Shown: positions 1-8,388, counted from the first letter of the stretch. The stretch is 64,000 nucleotides of DNA from JBCBGF01 sp038526915 (GCA_038526915.1 JBCBGF010000003.1:1-64000); one strand, 5' to 3'. The notes: generated by a model from the letters alone, not told the origin. A program made the numbers and translations.

Positions 1-182
1 GTCAGTTGATACGCGGGCATAGCCTAGATTCATGCAAACATTGTTGCATTTTCGTGTTGCGCATTGGGACGTTTGCGCGCGGATCTGATGCTGGCTGCCG
101 CATACAAAACCGACTTCCAAAATACCGTAAAGAATGCCAGCGTAGACAGAACCGGCGGTCAGCTCAGCAAAGGGCCTTTTAA

Positions 183-803
183 TTGGAACATCTCGCTCTC
201 ATTGCAGCCATCTTGCTGGTTGACCTTCTGGCGTTAGTTAGCCCCGGTCCAAACTTTGTCCTCGTAAGCTCAGCGGCAGTTTCTCAATCCCGCAAACACG
301 CGATCTGGACAGCTTGCGGCATAGCCACCGGCTCTTTTGCATGGGCAGCAGCAGCAGCACTCGGAATAGTCTCAGTATTCGAAGTCTTTCCGCTCCTTGG
401 TCTTATCCTCAAGGTGGTGGGTGTCGCATACCTACTCTACCTCGGGGTAAACCTGTTGCGGTCAAATGGATTTCAACCGCAGGAGCGCCGGGACCGAAAC
501 GCTACAGGTGAGGCAACAGACTTCTGGCGCGGTTTACTGGTCAACATGACCAATCCAAAATCTGCTGCTTACTACGCCAGTGTGTTTGCCGCGTTTCTCA
601 CGCCTGAGATGCCGACTTGGGTGCTGATCGTACTCGTCAGCACAATCGCCTTGATGTCGTTGGCATGGCACGTGTTGGTGGCAGTGGGCTTTTCCGCAGC
701 CGTCATACAAGCGAAGTATATCTCGGTTTCCAAGTGGGTCGACCGCCTATGCGGCGCGTTTCTGGTTCTTCTTGGTCTTCGGCTGGCATGGGATACGCGC
801 TAG
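183..803 (+). CDS. LysE/RhtB-family amino-acid exporter
   Basis: This 206-residue inner-membrane protein has the usual LysE/RhtB length and about six hydrophobic segments. The family N-terminal signature is visible as LALVSPGPNFVLV near residues 15-27, and a second hallmark, NMTNPKSAAYYASVF, sits near residues 120-135. Family members export amino acids or derivatives by proton antiport; the substrate here cannot be told from sequence. The frame opens with a TTG at 183 and no ATG lies nearby upstream, so TTG is chosen with only a weak ribosome site. It stands alone on the plus strand, ahead of a convergent TauE gene, in the accessory left part of the window. Confidence 0.85.
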   Translation: MEHLALIAAILLVDLLALVSPGPNFVLVSSAAVSQSRKHAIWTACGIATGSFAWAAAAALGIVSVFEVFPLLGLILKVVGVAYLLYLGVNLLRSNGFQPQERRDRNATGEATDFWRGLLVNMTNPKSAAYYASVFAAFLTPEMPTWVLIVLVSTIALMSLAWHVLVAVGFSAAVIQAKYISVSKWVDRLCGAFLVLLGLRLAWDTR

Positions 804-861
804 CCTCCATAGGATTGTCAAGCAAAGGACCGTCGTCGGACATCTGCCGCTGCGCCCTTTC

Positions 862-1617
862 TCAAACAAGACGAAGTAGATACACGACTGACAAGACTAG
901 GCCGAACATGATGACTGTCGCTCGAAGCAGCTTCTGGTTTACCCGCTTTGCGTAGCGACCTCCGAGATAGCCCCCAACGGTCGCGCCTACCATCATTGCC
1001 ACCGCAGCCGTCCAGTCAATCAGGCCTCCTAGGCCGAAGACCGCGATACTCAGTATGGTGAAGGTCGTCGCCAGCAGATTTTTGATACTGTTGGCGACAT
1101 GGAAGTCGTCGTGCCCAAGGATTTGCGCGACAGCCAAAAGGATAAAGCCAAGACCAGCGCCGAAGTACCCGCCATAGATGGAGGCAACGAAAAGGCTGGT
1201 GTAGACAATGCCCCGACTTGTCTTCGCGCTGGCCGACGAAAGCAGCAAAGCGCGCACTTTGTCTCCGAACGCGAAAAGCAGGGTCGCTGTGAAGATCAGT
1301 GCGGGTATCAGTGCAACGAACGTCTGAGGATCAGACACCACGAGCAATAAAGAGCCGACAATGGCACCTGCGCCTGAAACGAGGATCAATGGCCGAAGTT
1401 CGCGGCCCAGTCCGCGTAACTCTTCTCGGTAGGCGGGGAGCGCTGCGGCGTTCGACGGCAGCAGGCCGAGAAAGTTCGTCGCGTTCGCCACGACCGGCGG
1501 TAGGCCCGCTGCCATCAACGCGGGAAAGGTCAGCAAGCTGGCACCGCCTGCGACCGCGTTCCATGCTCCACCGCCAATACCGATGACGACAAGTACAAGT
1601 ATTTGAGTGATATCCAT
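862..1617 (-). CDS. TauE/SafE-family membrane transporter
   Basis: A 251-residue polytopic membrane protein of the sulfite exporter TauE/SafE family (DUF81). The N-terminal repeat signature is present as GGGAWNAVAGGASLLTFPAL near residues 15-35, and the second repeat appears as YGGYFGAGLGFILL near residue 150. The family moves small anions such as sulfite, sulfoacetate or other organosulfur compounds across the inner membrane; the substrate is unknown here. I chose the ATG at 1617 because hydrophobic sequence starts directly after it; a longer frame to 1665 adds an arginine-rich, unlikely extension. It is transcribed divergently from a LysR regulator 77 bases away, the classic arrangement for a regulator controlling a transporter. 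Confidence 0.85.
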   Translation of the reverse strand: MDITQILVLVVIGIGGGAWNAVAGGASLLTFPALMAAGLPPVVANATNFLGLLPSNAAALPAYREELRGLGRELRPLILVSGAGAIVGSLLLVVSDPQTFVALIPALIFTATLLFAFGDKVRALLLSSASAKTSRGIVYTSLFVASIYGGYFGAGLGFILLAVAQILGHDDFHVANSIKNLLATTFTILSIAVFGLGGLIDWTAAVAMMVGATVGGYLGGRYAKRVNQKLLRATVIMFGLVLSVVYLLRLV

Positions 1618-1694
1618 GCTGATCCAATCTCCGCTACGGCGAGAATGGTGCAATCGCTGATGCATAAATGCGAACGAATAGATATGATAAGCGC

Positions 1695-2555
1695 ATGAAC
1701 AAAATCGAACGCATGCAGATCGACGGCGAACTTCTCCGCAGTTTTCTGACCATTGCGGAGGTCGGCTCCCTGACTGTTGCGGCGGCGCGGCTGCATCGTA
1801 CTCAATCAGCAGTCAGCGTCCGCCTCGCGCGGCTGGAAGCTGCACTCGGCGCAACCCTTTTCATCCGCGCCCCATCGGGTATGCGCCTAACGGCAGCGGG
1901 AGAGCGCTTTATCCCGGCTGCGTGGGCTGCCTTAGACGCGCTTCAGACAGCAGCGTCACTTTTTGCAGAACCGTTGCGCGGAACCATTCATGTCGGTTTG
2001 CCGGACGACTACGAAGACGCAGTGTTTGAGAGGGCACTTGCTCGTTTCACGCAAACGCACCCAGAGGTCGCCGTTCGGGCCACGTCTGGTTGCACATCGT
2101 CTTACCGCGCCGCCATAGCGCGCGGTGACATGGACGTTGCGGTGGTATCTGGATTGGAACTTGCGGATGGAGAATCGTTGGGTGTGACGGAGACAGTGTG
2201 GGCCGCTCACGCCAACCTATCGCTCGATGCTTCTAGTCCGGTGCCTCTGGCTGTGATGGACCGTTCTTGCTGGTGGTGCGAGCTTCCAGAGCGTGTGCTG
2301 CGGGAAGCGAAACGATCTTACGAAATCGTGCTTCGCACGTCCTCGTTTGGCTCACTGCGCGCGGCGGTCCGGGCAGGCATCGTCGTCGCTGCCTTGCCAG
2401 CTTCATCTGTTGAGGCCGACATGTCTTTGCTCGGAAGCGCGGAGGCTTTGCCTTCATTGCCATCCGCATATCGCTCGATCATCTTCGGAGGTCATACACC
2501 GGCCGCTCTTGCGACGGCGATGAAGGAAGCTCTGCGCAACCAACGCGTTCCGTGA
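1695..2555 (+). CDS. LysR-family transcriptional regulator
   Basis: About 286 residues. The N-terminal winged helix-turn-helix is clear (LRSFLTIAEVGSLTVAAARL, then TQSAVSVRLARLEAALG), followed by the linker helix and a periplasmic-binding-protein-like effector domain from about residue 85. LysR proteins act as tetramers that bind promoter DNA and change its bending when a small ligand binds. The gene is divergent from the TauE exporter at 862-1617, so control of that exporter is the simplest inference. The start is uncertain: ATG at 1695 is chosen, but 1668 and 1713 are also possible. I could not assign a T-N11-A site with confidence in the short spacer. Confidence 0.85.
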   Translation: MNKIERMQIDGELLRSFLTIAEVGSLTVAAARLHRTQSAVSVRLARLEAALGATLFIRAPSGMRLTAAGERFIPAAWAALDALQTAASLFAEPLRGTIHVGLPDDYEDAVFERALARFTQTHPEVAVRATSGCTSSYRAAIARGDMDVAVVSGLELADGESLGVTETVWAAHANLSLDASSPVPLAVMDRSCWWCELPERVLREAKRSYEIVLRTSSFGSLRAAVRAGIVVAALPASSVEADMSLLGSAEALPSLPSAYRSIIFGGHTPAALATAMKEALRNQRVP

Positions 2556-2636
2556 GTCTCAGCTGCATACGCGTTACGCTGCTAATGTGGCGTAGTCCGC
2601 TTTCAAATTTCATACATAAGGTACAAGATTTCTTGC

Positions 2637-3185
2637 ATGGACTCGTTAAGAAGAGAAATTTCCCGGATCGTACTCGTTTCTGGCGCGCCAGGAGCTGGAA
2701 AGACAACATTGGCCGTTCCACTAGCTCTGGAGCTTGGTTTCCCTCTTTTCTCAAAGGACTTTCTGAAAGAAACACTGGTCGATGTCTTCGGCGCTGAAGT
2801 CAATTCGCTTGAGTATTCTAGAAAGATCGGAAGTGCCGCGATGGAATTAATCTGGTCACTGGCAAATCACGCTCCTTGTGCCGTCATAGAGGCAAACTTC
2901 CGGCCAAAAAGCGACTATGAGATCAGGAAAATCCGAGGGTTAAACGCCAACTTGGTTGAGGTGCATTGTGACTGCGGCCGAGATGAAGCCGCCCGTAGGT
3001 TCAAAATGCGTGCCGCATCAGAAAGGCACCATGCTGCACACCCTTTAAAAGAGTTGCCACAGGAACTGCTCGACGAATATGATCGACCACTCAACGTAGG
3101 TCAGCTTTTAGAAGTAGATACAAGGCGACCTGTCTCGGCACAGGAGATAGCCCACCAGGTGCTTGCTGCCTTTAAGACCGCCTAG
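2637..3185 (+). CDS. P-loop kinase-like ATP-binding protein
   Basis: A 182-residue soluble protein with a clear Walker A motif, GAPGAGKTT, at about residues 16-24. It is followed by a kinase-like core with VIEANF at the second strand and the arginine-rich stretch RRFKMRAASERHHAAHP, which resembles the lid of small-molecule kinases. The shape fits AAA_33-type kinases, the group that includes chloramphenicol phosphotransferase-like and zeta-toxin-like enzymes. The substrate is not known. It stands alone after the LysR gene and before decayed IS21 sequence. The lack of a linked small antitoxin gene argues against a zeta-type toxin, but a stand-alone resistance or nucleoside kinase is possible. 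Confidence 0.6.
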   Translation: MDSLRREISRIVLVSGAPGAGKTTLAVPLALELGFPLFSKDFLKETLVDVFGAEVNSLEYSRKIGSAAMELIWSLANHAPCAVIEANFRPKSDYEIRKIRGLNANLVEVHCDCGRDEAARRFKMRAASERHHAAHPLKELPQELLDEYDRPLNVGQLLEVDTRRPVSAQEIAHQVLAAFKTA

Positions 3186-3461
3186 CACTTTGTAACTTCA
3201 GGGCGACCGTCCATTGATCATGCAGAATTTGTCAATTTAGGTTCTGAGCGGGCCTAAGCGCGTGCTGAACTCTGAACGTCGCGGCGATGTTGCACAAACC
3301 AGCCATTTTGCGTAGCTGGAGCTGATCAGAAGCCATCCAGAACCGTGCCGCCGTTACCGGAAGTTTCTGGCTGAGCGGAGCCGCTGATCGTGCGTGACGT
3401 ACGAACGCGGACAGAACCCGAACTTCGCCGTGCTCAGCGCGACATGGAACCATTTTGTCAA

Positions 3462-3506
3462 TCGGCATCCAAAGGTGACCCCTTATCGGCGTCCAATATT
3501 GACCCT
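3462..3506. repeat. Two tandem IS21 terminal repeats
   Basis: Two near-identical 21-base units start at 3462 (tcggcatccaaaggtgaccc) and 3486 (tcggcgtccaatattgaccc). Their spacing of 24 bases and shared GTCC/ATCC...TGACCC core match the repeated transposase-binding sites inside IS21-family ends. Confidence 0.7.
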
Positions 3507-3585
3507 CTTTGGCGGTGAGCTGGCCCGGCGCTGCGTAGCCCTCACATAGCGCAGCGGCGACGGGCCAGCGGGGGTGCCGATTGTG

Positions 3586-3693
3586 CTACGCTCTATTTTT
3601 GAAGCGCCAGCTTTCGTTGCCGGTTTCAACGATCTCGCAGTGATGTGTGAGGCGGTCGAGAAGCGCGGTGGTCATCTTGGCGTCGCCTACCGG
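3586..3693 (-). pseudogene. istB: Fragment of IS21 helper ATPase IstB (C-terminus)
   Basis: Only the extreme C-terminus of IstB survives: DAKMTTALLDRLTHHC followed by EIVETGNESWRFKNRA and a TAG stop at 3586-3588. This ending is characteristic of IstB. IstB is the AAA+ ATPase that assists IstA-mediated transposition. The frame upstream of the fragment does not continue into IstB-like sequence, so the gene is truncated and without function. Confidence 0.8.
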
Positions 3694-4010
3694 AGCTTGA
3701 CTGTCGCTGGGGGGATTGTGTTCAATTCTCGACAGTCCACCCAGCTGCGATCCATGCGGCAATGGTCGAGACCAGGCACAACTGGCCCAAGCAAGGCGTT
3801 CGCTTTCTTGCAATCGACGCGGACAAAGCCGGATTTACATCGGCTAACACAGCGATCTGGCTCTACGAGGACGCGGGCCCGACAAAGGATATGGCTACGG
3901 CTAAAACGGATATCGTACCGTATGCACCCAACACCGCTGTCACCCTAAGAAGTCTACAGCACCGAACGAAGGCTTACTTTTGAGAAATGCGAGAGACTGG
4001 ACGCCGTCCC

Positions 4011-4202
4011 TTACTCTTCGTAGGCGTCCCCCATGTCTTGCACCGCGGGACGGTCGCGCTTGAACATGCCGACGAGATCGTCATCTAAACATCGTTGGTA
4101 GGTCGCTTTTCGTTCTTCAGAAAGCGTTCCGGGCAAGTATGGCCTTTGAAGCTGACCTTCGGACCCGGTGTAGCGAAAGCCCTGTATGTCCGCACAGCCG
4201 AC
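4011..4202 (-). pseudogene. C-terminal remnant of an unidentified gene
   Basis: An open stretch of 63 codons on the minus strand ends with TAA at 4011-4013. It is closed at its upstream side by a stop at 4203-4205 and has no start codon near its beginning. The residues look protein-like rather than random (for example RPYLPGTLSEERKATYQ and MFKRDRPAVQDMGDAYEE). I read it as the tail of a truncated gene. I do not recognise the family. Confidence 0.35.
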
Positions 4203-4316
4203 CTATGACGTAATCGAGACGCTTGGAAGGCCGATGCAAGCCGTCAGATGACGGCTCCGTGCCCTTAATCACGCACGCTGCGACTTGTTCGAAGGTCGGT
4301 TTTAGGGTTGGCATTT

Positions 4317-4781
4317 CTAACATTCTGCGGCGTCGTTGTTTTTCAGCCCATTAATAGCGCGTGCAATTCCGTCAATGAGTTGCGTCCGCTCGTCTTGATC
4401 CATGGAACCAAGCGCCATCGCATTCACCTCGCTCGCGGCCTCTTCGGCAGGCTTGCGTAGTGCGCGGGCGCGAGCGGTAAGGTAGATACGGCGCGCGCGT
4501 GCATCTCGCTCATCCGTGCGTCGTTCGATCAAGCCGTCTCTCTCCATACGGCTCAACGTGTTGGCCATAGTTGCCTGTTCGACATCCAATCGTTCGACAA
4601 GGTCGCTTTGCGTCAGACCATCTGCGGTCCACAACTCAAGCAGGGTCATAAACTGTGCGGGCGCAAGGCCAAGGGGGCGGATACGCTCATGTAGGCGTTG
4701 TGCGAATAGGCGGGCCATGTGGTTGGCAAGGTAGCCAGCGGAACGGGTGCGGTCGAAGGGATCGGCAGGTGTGTTATTCAT
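4317..4781 (-). CDS. MarR-family transcriptional regulator
   Basis: A 154-residue winged-helix regulator. The MarR fold is visible as LGLAPAQFMTLLELW, LTQSDLVERLDVEQATMANTL (recognition helix) and MERDGLIERRTDERDARAR (wing), over residues 35-105. MarR dimers usually repress their own gene and a divergent neighbour until a small phenolic or other ligand releases them. The divergent operon starting at 4859 codes for two membrane proteins. Two palindromes in the spacer (4797-4816 and 4833-4844) share the core ATAGC-n2-GCTAT and are the likely operators. The start ATG at 4781 is well placed for the domain. Confidence 0.9.
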   Translation of the reverse strand: MNNTPADPFDRTRSAGYLANHMARLFAQRLHERIRPLGLAPAQFMTLLELWTADGLTQSDLVERLDVEQATMANTLSRMERDGLIERRTDERDARARRIYLTARARALRKPAEEAASEVNAMALGSMDQDERTQLIDGIARAINGLKNNDAAEC

Positions 4782-4796
4782 AAAACGTTACTACAC

Positions 4797-4816
4797 TTGC
4801 ATAGCGCGCTATGCAA
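4797..4816. promoter_or_regulatory. Perfect 20-bp palindrome, likely MarR operator 1
   Basis: TTGCATAGCG followed by its exact reverse complement CGCTATGCAA lies between the divergent MarR gene and the membrane operon. Its ATAGC/GCTAT half-sites recur in the second palindrome 32 bases away centre to centre, about three helical turns. This suits two MarR dimers on one face of the DNA. Confidence 0.7.
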
Positions 4817-4832
4817 TGTTAGAACAAATTGA

Positions 4833-4844
4833 ATAGCATGCTAT
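4833..4844. promoter_or_regulatory. 12-bp palindrome ATAGCATGCTAT, likely MarR operator 2
   Basis: A perfect palindrome with the same half-sites as operator 1. It lies 14 bases before the ATG of the membrane operon, where bound repressor would block transcription or initiation. Confidence 0.65.
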
Positions 4845-4858
4845 GTGAAAGGTTTGCC

Positions 4859-5332
4859 ATGCCTCGTTCTCGTCTTATTGCGCTTCACGCAGGCGCTTCC
4901 GCAATCGCCCTCCTCGCCATTTGTGCCTTCTGGCTTTCCGCACTTGTTGCAGAATTCGTGACAGACCATGCAGGTACGGAGTCAATCCGAATGGCCATCT
5001 TTTACGCGTTGCCTGTTCTCGTCATTGCCCTATCGGCGGCAGGGGCCAGTGGCTCCAAACTTGCGGGTCGGTCCGGCGCGCCCAGGATTGCCGCCAAGCG
5101 CACCCGCATGAAAGCTGCCGCTGCAAACGGTCTTCTAATCCTCGTCCCATCAGCCATCTTCTTGGCATGGAAGGCAGATATCGGGGTGTTCGACACCTCC
5201 TTCACTATGGTTCAACTCGTCGAGTTGATTGCTGGCGGTGCAAACATCATTCTGCTCGGCCTCAACATGCGCGCAGGCCTGGAAATGCGCGGGCGGCGGC
5301 TTCGGTTGCCGCGGCAAGGAGCAATCTCATGA
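4859..5332 (+). CDS. Small integral membrane protein, MarR-linked
   Basis: A 157-residue protein with about four hydrophobic segments (for example HAGASAIALLAICAFWLSAL near the N-terminus and VELIAGGANIILLGLNM near the C-terminus). I do not recognise the family. The ATG at 4859 is chosen because a GAAAGG ribosome site precedes it; a TTG at 4829 lies inside the second palindrome and is unlikely. It overlaps the following DUF1772 gene by four bases (ATGA), so the two are translationally coupled. With the divergent MarR gene and its operators, this looks like an inducible membrane pair responding to a small molecule. Confidence 0.7.
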   Translation: MPRSRLIALHAGASAIALLAICAFWLSALVAEFVTDHAGTESIRMAIFYALPVLVIALSAAGASGSKLAGRSGAPRIAAKRTRMKAAAANGLLILVPSAIFLAWKADIGVFDTSFTMVQLVELIAGGANIILLGLNMRAGLEMRGRRLRLPRQGAIS

Positions 5333-5793
5333 AAGCGCTTTTTGGTTATTTGGCCGTCCTGGGATCGGCTGCATTCACCGGCACGATGATCTGTATTGGC
5401 TTTGCTTTCGGCGGTTACTGGACAAGTCTGGCACCGGAAGCGTTTCTTTCTTGGTTTGCCGCAAATAGTGGCTTTATCGGCCGGACTATCCCGGTGGTTG
5501 CTGGACCGGCTGCAATTGGCTTGCTTGGCTCGCTCTGGCTAGCGCGGGGCCACGCACCAAGCAGGTCCGCGTGGTTTGGCGCTTTTGGGTCAATGATCGG
5601 AGTGGCCCTCATAACCGGCATCTATCACTTGCCAACCAACGCCGCCTTCGTTTCTGGCACCATACCACTGGACGAGGTGCCTGCGACCCTGACAATTTGG
5701 TTGCAGCTCCACGCTGCCCGGATCGCATTGGGTGCAATGGCAAGCGGTCTTGCTCTGTATGGCGTGATCGCAGCAGCACACGCGCGGAAATGA
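5329..5793 (+). CDS. DUF1772-family membrane protein
   Basis: A 154-residue, four-helix membrane protein of the DUF1772 type (anthrone oxygenase-like family). It starts KALFGYLAVLGSAAFTGTMI, has the central NxxF-like segment HLPTNAAFVSG that follows a transmembrane helix in this family, and a conserved WxxLHAAR near residue 125. Some fungal and bacterial members have been proposed to oxidise polyketide anthrones, but most bacterial members are uncharacterised. It overlaps the upstream membrane gene by ATGA and is the second gene of the MarR-linked operon. Its role here is unknown. Confidence 0.7.
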   Translation: MKALFGYLAVLGSAAFTGTMICIGFAFGGYWTSLAPEAFLSWFAANSGFIGRTIPVVAGPAAIGLLGSLWLARGHAPSRSAWFGAFGSMIGVALITGIYHLPTNAAFVSGTIPLDEVPATLTIWLQLHAARIALGAMASGLALYGVIAAAHARK

Positions 5794-5950
5794 GGTGACA
5801 GAGTAACATGCCTAAAGAGAAGCGGACCTTCATGCGCTACGCGCCGAAAACTCGGTTTGTCCCGCACAACTCACGTTGATAACGGATGCTGGGAACGACC
5901 GCTTTGCTCGTTCGGGACGCGCGAAAGACGACTAGTGTCTCGGCAAACCC

Positions 5951-6367
5951 TTACTCCGTGGAGGCTGATACGTCCTGTGAAAGTTCTTTTGTGAGGGTCG
6001 ACCCCTTCGCCAACCGGCGTGCCAGCGTCTGAACAAATCCGCCATACCGCTCCTTGCCCTTTGCTTTGGCGGCCGCGTAGGTGTCATCCGGCAAGGGTGG
6101 AGTCGTCGTCAGCCAGAAGCGGACGAACAGCGCCAGTGCCTCGGTCGTGATCTCTTGGTCGCGCTCCAGGCGTTCGAGTGATCGGGTCAGACGGTCGAGC
6201 CTCCGAACGATTGCGGCCTCGCTCTGCTCGGCGCTGTCGGGTGAGAGGAACGACGCCAATGCCGCCTCGATGATCTGGGTTTTGGGAACGCGTCGTCGCG
6301 CGGCCAGCGCGTCGATTTGATCGAAGAGGGCTGCGTCGACATAGGCGGTGATCTTGGCCTTCTTCAT
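5951..6367 (-). CDS. Ribbon-helix-helix (CopG-like) protein next to traG
   Basis: A 138-residue protein whose first 45 residues look like a ribbon-helix-helix DNA-binding domain (KAKITAYVDAALFDQIDALA, then RRVPKTQIIEAALASFL). A charged helical region (RRLDRLTRSLERLERDQEI) and a basic tail follow. In related integrative elements a CopG-type gene sits between traG and trbB and is thought to regulate transfer genes. It lies nine bases after traG, so it is the last gene of the transfer operon seen here. Beyond its TAA the expected trbB does not follow; unrelated accessory DNA begins instead. Confidence 0.75.
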   Translation of the reverse strand: MKKAKITAYVDAALFDQIDALAARRRVPKTQIIEAALASFLSPDSAEQSEAAIVRRLDRLTRSLERLERDQEITTEALALFVRFWLTTTPPLPDDTYAAAKAKGKERYGGFVQTLARRLAKGSTLTKELSQDVSASTE

Positions 6368-6376
6368 GTCGTCACC

Positions 6377-8371
6377 TCACAGTTCGATCCCGTCGTCCGG
6401 ATCGAGGGCCGCTTGACGCGCCACAGTACGGAAGCGGGTTTGCATGGCGCGGGCGCGTTGGGCCTCGTCGTCAGGATCGTCTTCGAGGGCCGCGAATTCC
6501 TCGCGCGGGCACGGCAGCTCGGGCGCCACATCCTCATGCTCGGGGATCTCAGGCTCTCGTCGGATGCCCCCATCTGCATCGTCAGCGGGCTTTTTCACGC
6601 CAGTTTCTTGGGGTGGTGCGACTGGCTGAAGACTGCTCCAATCATCGGTTTCCGCGAGGCTGACGGGTGCTGATGCTTCGACGATAGGCGGCTTTTGGAT
6701 TCTCGCCGTCAGTTGCGCATCGCGGAAGTGCCGCACTTTTTGTGCTCGGATCGGGGCTGCGCCCGACACGAGGATGATTTCGTCGTCGGGTGGCAGCTGC
6801 ATGATCTCACCGGGCGTGAGCAAGGCGCGGGCGGTTTCCTGGCGCGAGACCATCAGATGCCCGAGCCAAGGTGACAGGCGGTGCCCGGCATAGTTCTTCA
6901 TCGCGCGCAGCTCGGTCGTGGTGCCTAGGGCGTCGGACAGACGCTTCGCCGTGCGCTCGTCATTGGTCGCGAAGGCGACGCGGACATGGCAGTTGTCCAG
7001 AATGGCGTTGTTCTGGCCATAGGCCTTTTCGATCTGGTTCAGCGACTGGGCGATCAGGAAGGCCTTGAGACCGTATCCCGCCATGAAGGCCAGCTGACTT
7101 TCAAAGAAGTCGAGACGGCCGAGGGAGGGGAATTCGTCGAGCATGAATAGAAGGCGGTGCTTGCGGTTGGTGTTGTGCAATTCTTCCGTCAGGCGGCGGC
7201 CGATCTGGTTCAGGATTAGCCGGACCAGCGGTTTCGTGCGGGAAATGTCCGACGGGGGTACTACGAGGTAGAGGGTGAGCGGCCGCGCATCCGAGACCAG
7301 ATCATCGATCCGCCAGTCGCAGCGCCGGGTCACGGCGGCGATCACGGGGTCGCGGTAGAGGCTGAGGAAGGACATGGCCGTGGACAGGACGCCGGAGCGT
7401 TCGTTCTCGGATTTGTTCAGCAGCTCGCGGGCGGCCTGAGCGACAACAGTATGCGGGCGATCTCCGAGATGGGCCGTCCGCATCATTGCCGTCAGTGTGG
7501 CAGCGATGGGACGCCGCGGATCGGACAGAAAGGCGGCGACGCCTGCCAGTGTCTTGTCCTTCTCAGCATAGAGGACATGCAGGATCGCGCCCACCAGAAG
7601 GGAATGGCTCGTCTTCTCCCAATGGTTCCGTCGCTCGAGCTGGCCTTCGGGATCGACGAGGATGTCGGCAATGTTTTGGACGTCGCGCACTTCGCGCTCG
7701 CCGCGACGGACCTCGAGGAGCGGATTGTAGGCGGCGCTGGCCGCGTTGGTCGGATCGAAGAGCAGGACACGCCCGAACCGTGCCCGCCATCCGGACGTCA
7801 GCTGCCAGTTCTCGCCCTTGATGTCGTGGACAATCGTGGAGCCCGGCCAGGTCAGCAGGCTTGGGATCACCAGGCCGACGCCTTTGCCGGAACGGGTGGG
7901 CGCGAAGCACAGCACGTGTTCCGGACCATCATGCCGGAGGTAGCGCTTGTCGAGGCGGCCGAGCACGACCCCGTCGACTGCGAATAGCCCGGCGTCGGTG
8001 ATATCTTTGGTGCCCGCCCATCTGGCCGAGCCATAGGTTGTCACGTCGCTCGCCTCGCGCGCCTGCAGGACCGACAGAAAGATCGCGACGGCAAAGGCGG
8101 CGGTCCCGCCCGCGCCGGCGATTGCGGCTCCTTCCATGAAGACGCGGGGCGCATAGGCGTCGTACCAGTACCACCAGGTGAAGACCTGCCACGGGCGGTA
8201 GATCGGCAGGCCGAAGAGGGCGGTGAGAGGCGCGCCAAGCTGGGGTTGGAACCCGAGGCGAAACGCGACCCACTGCGTCGCTGCCCAGACAAAGAGCAGC
8301 GCCACGATGCTGACGATGATGATCTGGCCCCAGAGGATCTTGGTGGCCAATGACGTGTCCTGACGGCTCAT
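6377..8371 (-). CDS. traG: Conjugative coupling protein TraG/VirD4
   Basis: A 664-residue membrane-anchored ATPase that brings the relaxase-DNA complex to the type IV secretion channel. N-terminal transmembrane helices (residues 12-35 and 80-102) precede a Walker A motif, APTRSGKGVG, at 157-166, and a Walker B-type MLDEFPSLG in the second half. A LIAQSLNQIEKAYG-type motif typical of TraG/VirD4 follows. I chose the ATG at 8371 because AAGGA lies eight bases upstream; the longer frame to 8425 overlaps the relaxase end. The acidic C-terminal tail after about residue 570 is likely a substrate-docking extension. It lies 17 bases downstream of the relaxase gene in the same operon. Confidence 0.93.
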   Translation of the reverse strand: MSRQDTSLATKILWGQIIIVSIVALLFVWAATQWVAFRLGFQPQLGAPLTALFGLPIYRPWQVFTWWYWYDAYAPRVFMEGAAIAGAGGTAAFAVAIFLSVLQAREASDVTTYGSARWAGTKDITDAGLFAVDGVVLGRLDKRYLRHDGPEHVLCFAPTRSGKGVGLVIPSLLTWPGSTIVHDIKGENWQLTSGWRARFGRVLLFDPTNAASAAYNPLLEVRRGEREVRDVQNIADILVDPEGQLERRNHWEKTSHSLLVGAILHVLYAEKDKTLAGVAAFLSDPRRPIAATLTAMMRTAHLGDRPHTVVAQAARELLNKSENERSGVLSTAMSFLSLYRDPVIAAVTRRCDWRIDDLVSDARPLTLYLVVPPSDISRTKPLVRLILNQIGRRLTEELHNTNRKHRLLFMLDEFPSLGRLDFFESQLAFMAGYGLKAFLIAQSLNQIEKAYGQNNAILDNCHVRVAFATNDERTAKRLSDALGTTTELRAMKNYAGHRLSPWLGHLMVSRQETARALLTPGEIMQLPPDDEIILVSGAAPIRAQKVRHFRDAQLTARIQKPPIVEASAPVSLAETDDWSSLQPVAPPQETGVKKPADDADGGIRREPEIPEHEDVAPELPCPREEFAALEDDPDDEAQRARAMQTRFRTVARQAALDPDDGIEL

Positions 8372-8388
8372 GGTGATGTCCTTTCTGA

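Larger units (their letters stand above)
3455..3693 (-). mobile_element. IS21-family terminal remnant
   Basis: The end of an IS21-like insertion sequence. On the minus strand it encodes the last 30 or so residues of the IstB helper ATPase. Downstream of that stop lie two tandem 21-base repeats, 24 bases apart, of the form TCGGCxTCCAAxxxTGACCC (starting at 3462 and 3486). Such multiple terminal repeats are typical binding sites for the IstA transposase. The istA gene and most of istB are gone, so the element is dead. Its presence next to the apparent truncation of the conjugation module suggests an IS-driven deletion. Confidence 0.75.
3187..4316. other. Gene-poor, decayed stretch
   Basis: About 1.1 kb between the P-loop kinase and the MarR gene without an intact gene. 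It contains an IS21-family terminus with a C-terminal istB scrap and, further right, a 63-codon coding remnant on the minus strand. Several short open frames exist, but none shows a recognisable domain or a ribosome site. I read the stretch as the scar of insertion and deletion events. Confidence 0.5.

Noticed and set aside
2637..3185. Zeta-type toxin
   Set aside because: The P-loop and lid would allow it, but there is no adjacent epsilon-type antitoxin and the motifs are generic for small kinases.
3984..4000. GACTGGAC as a possible left copy of the dusA attachment core
   Set aside because: Only eight bases match, and the flanks differ from the dusA start. This is expected by chance.
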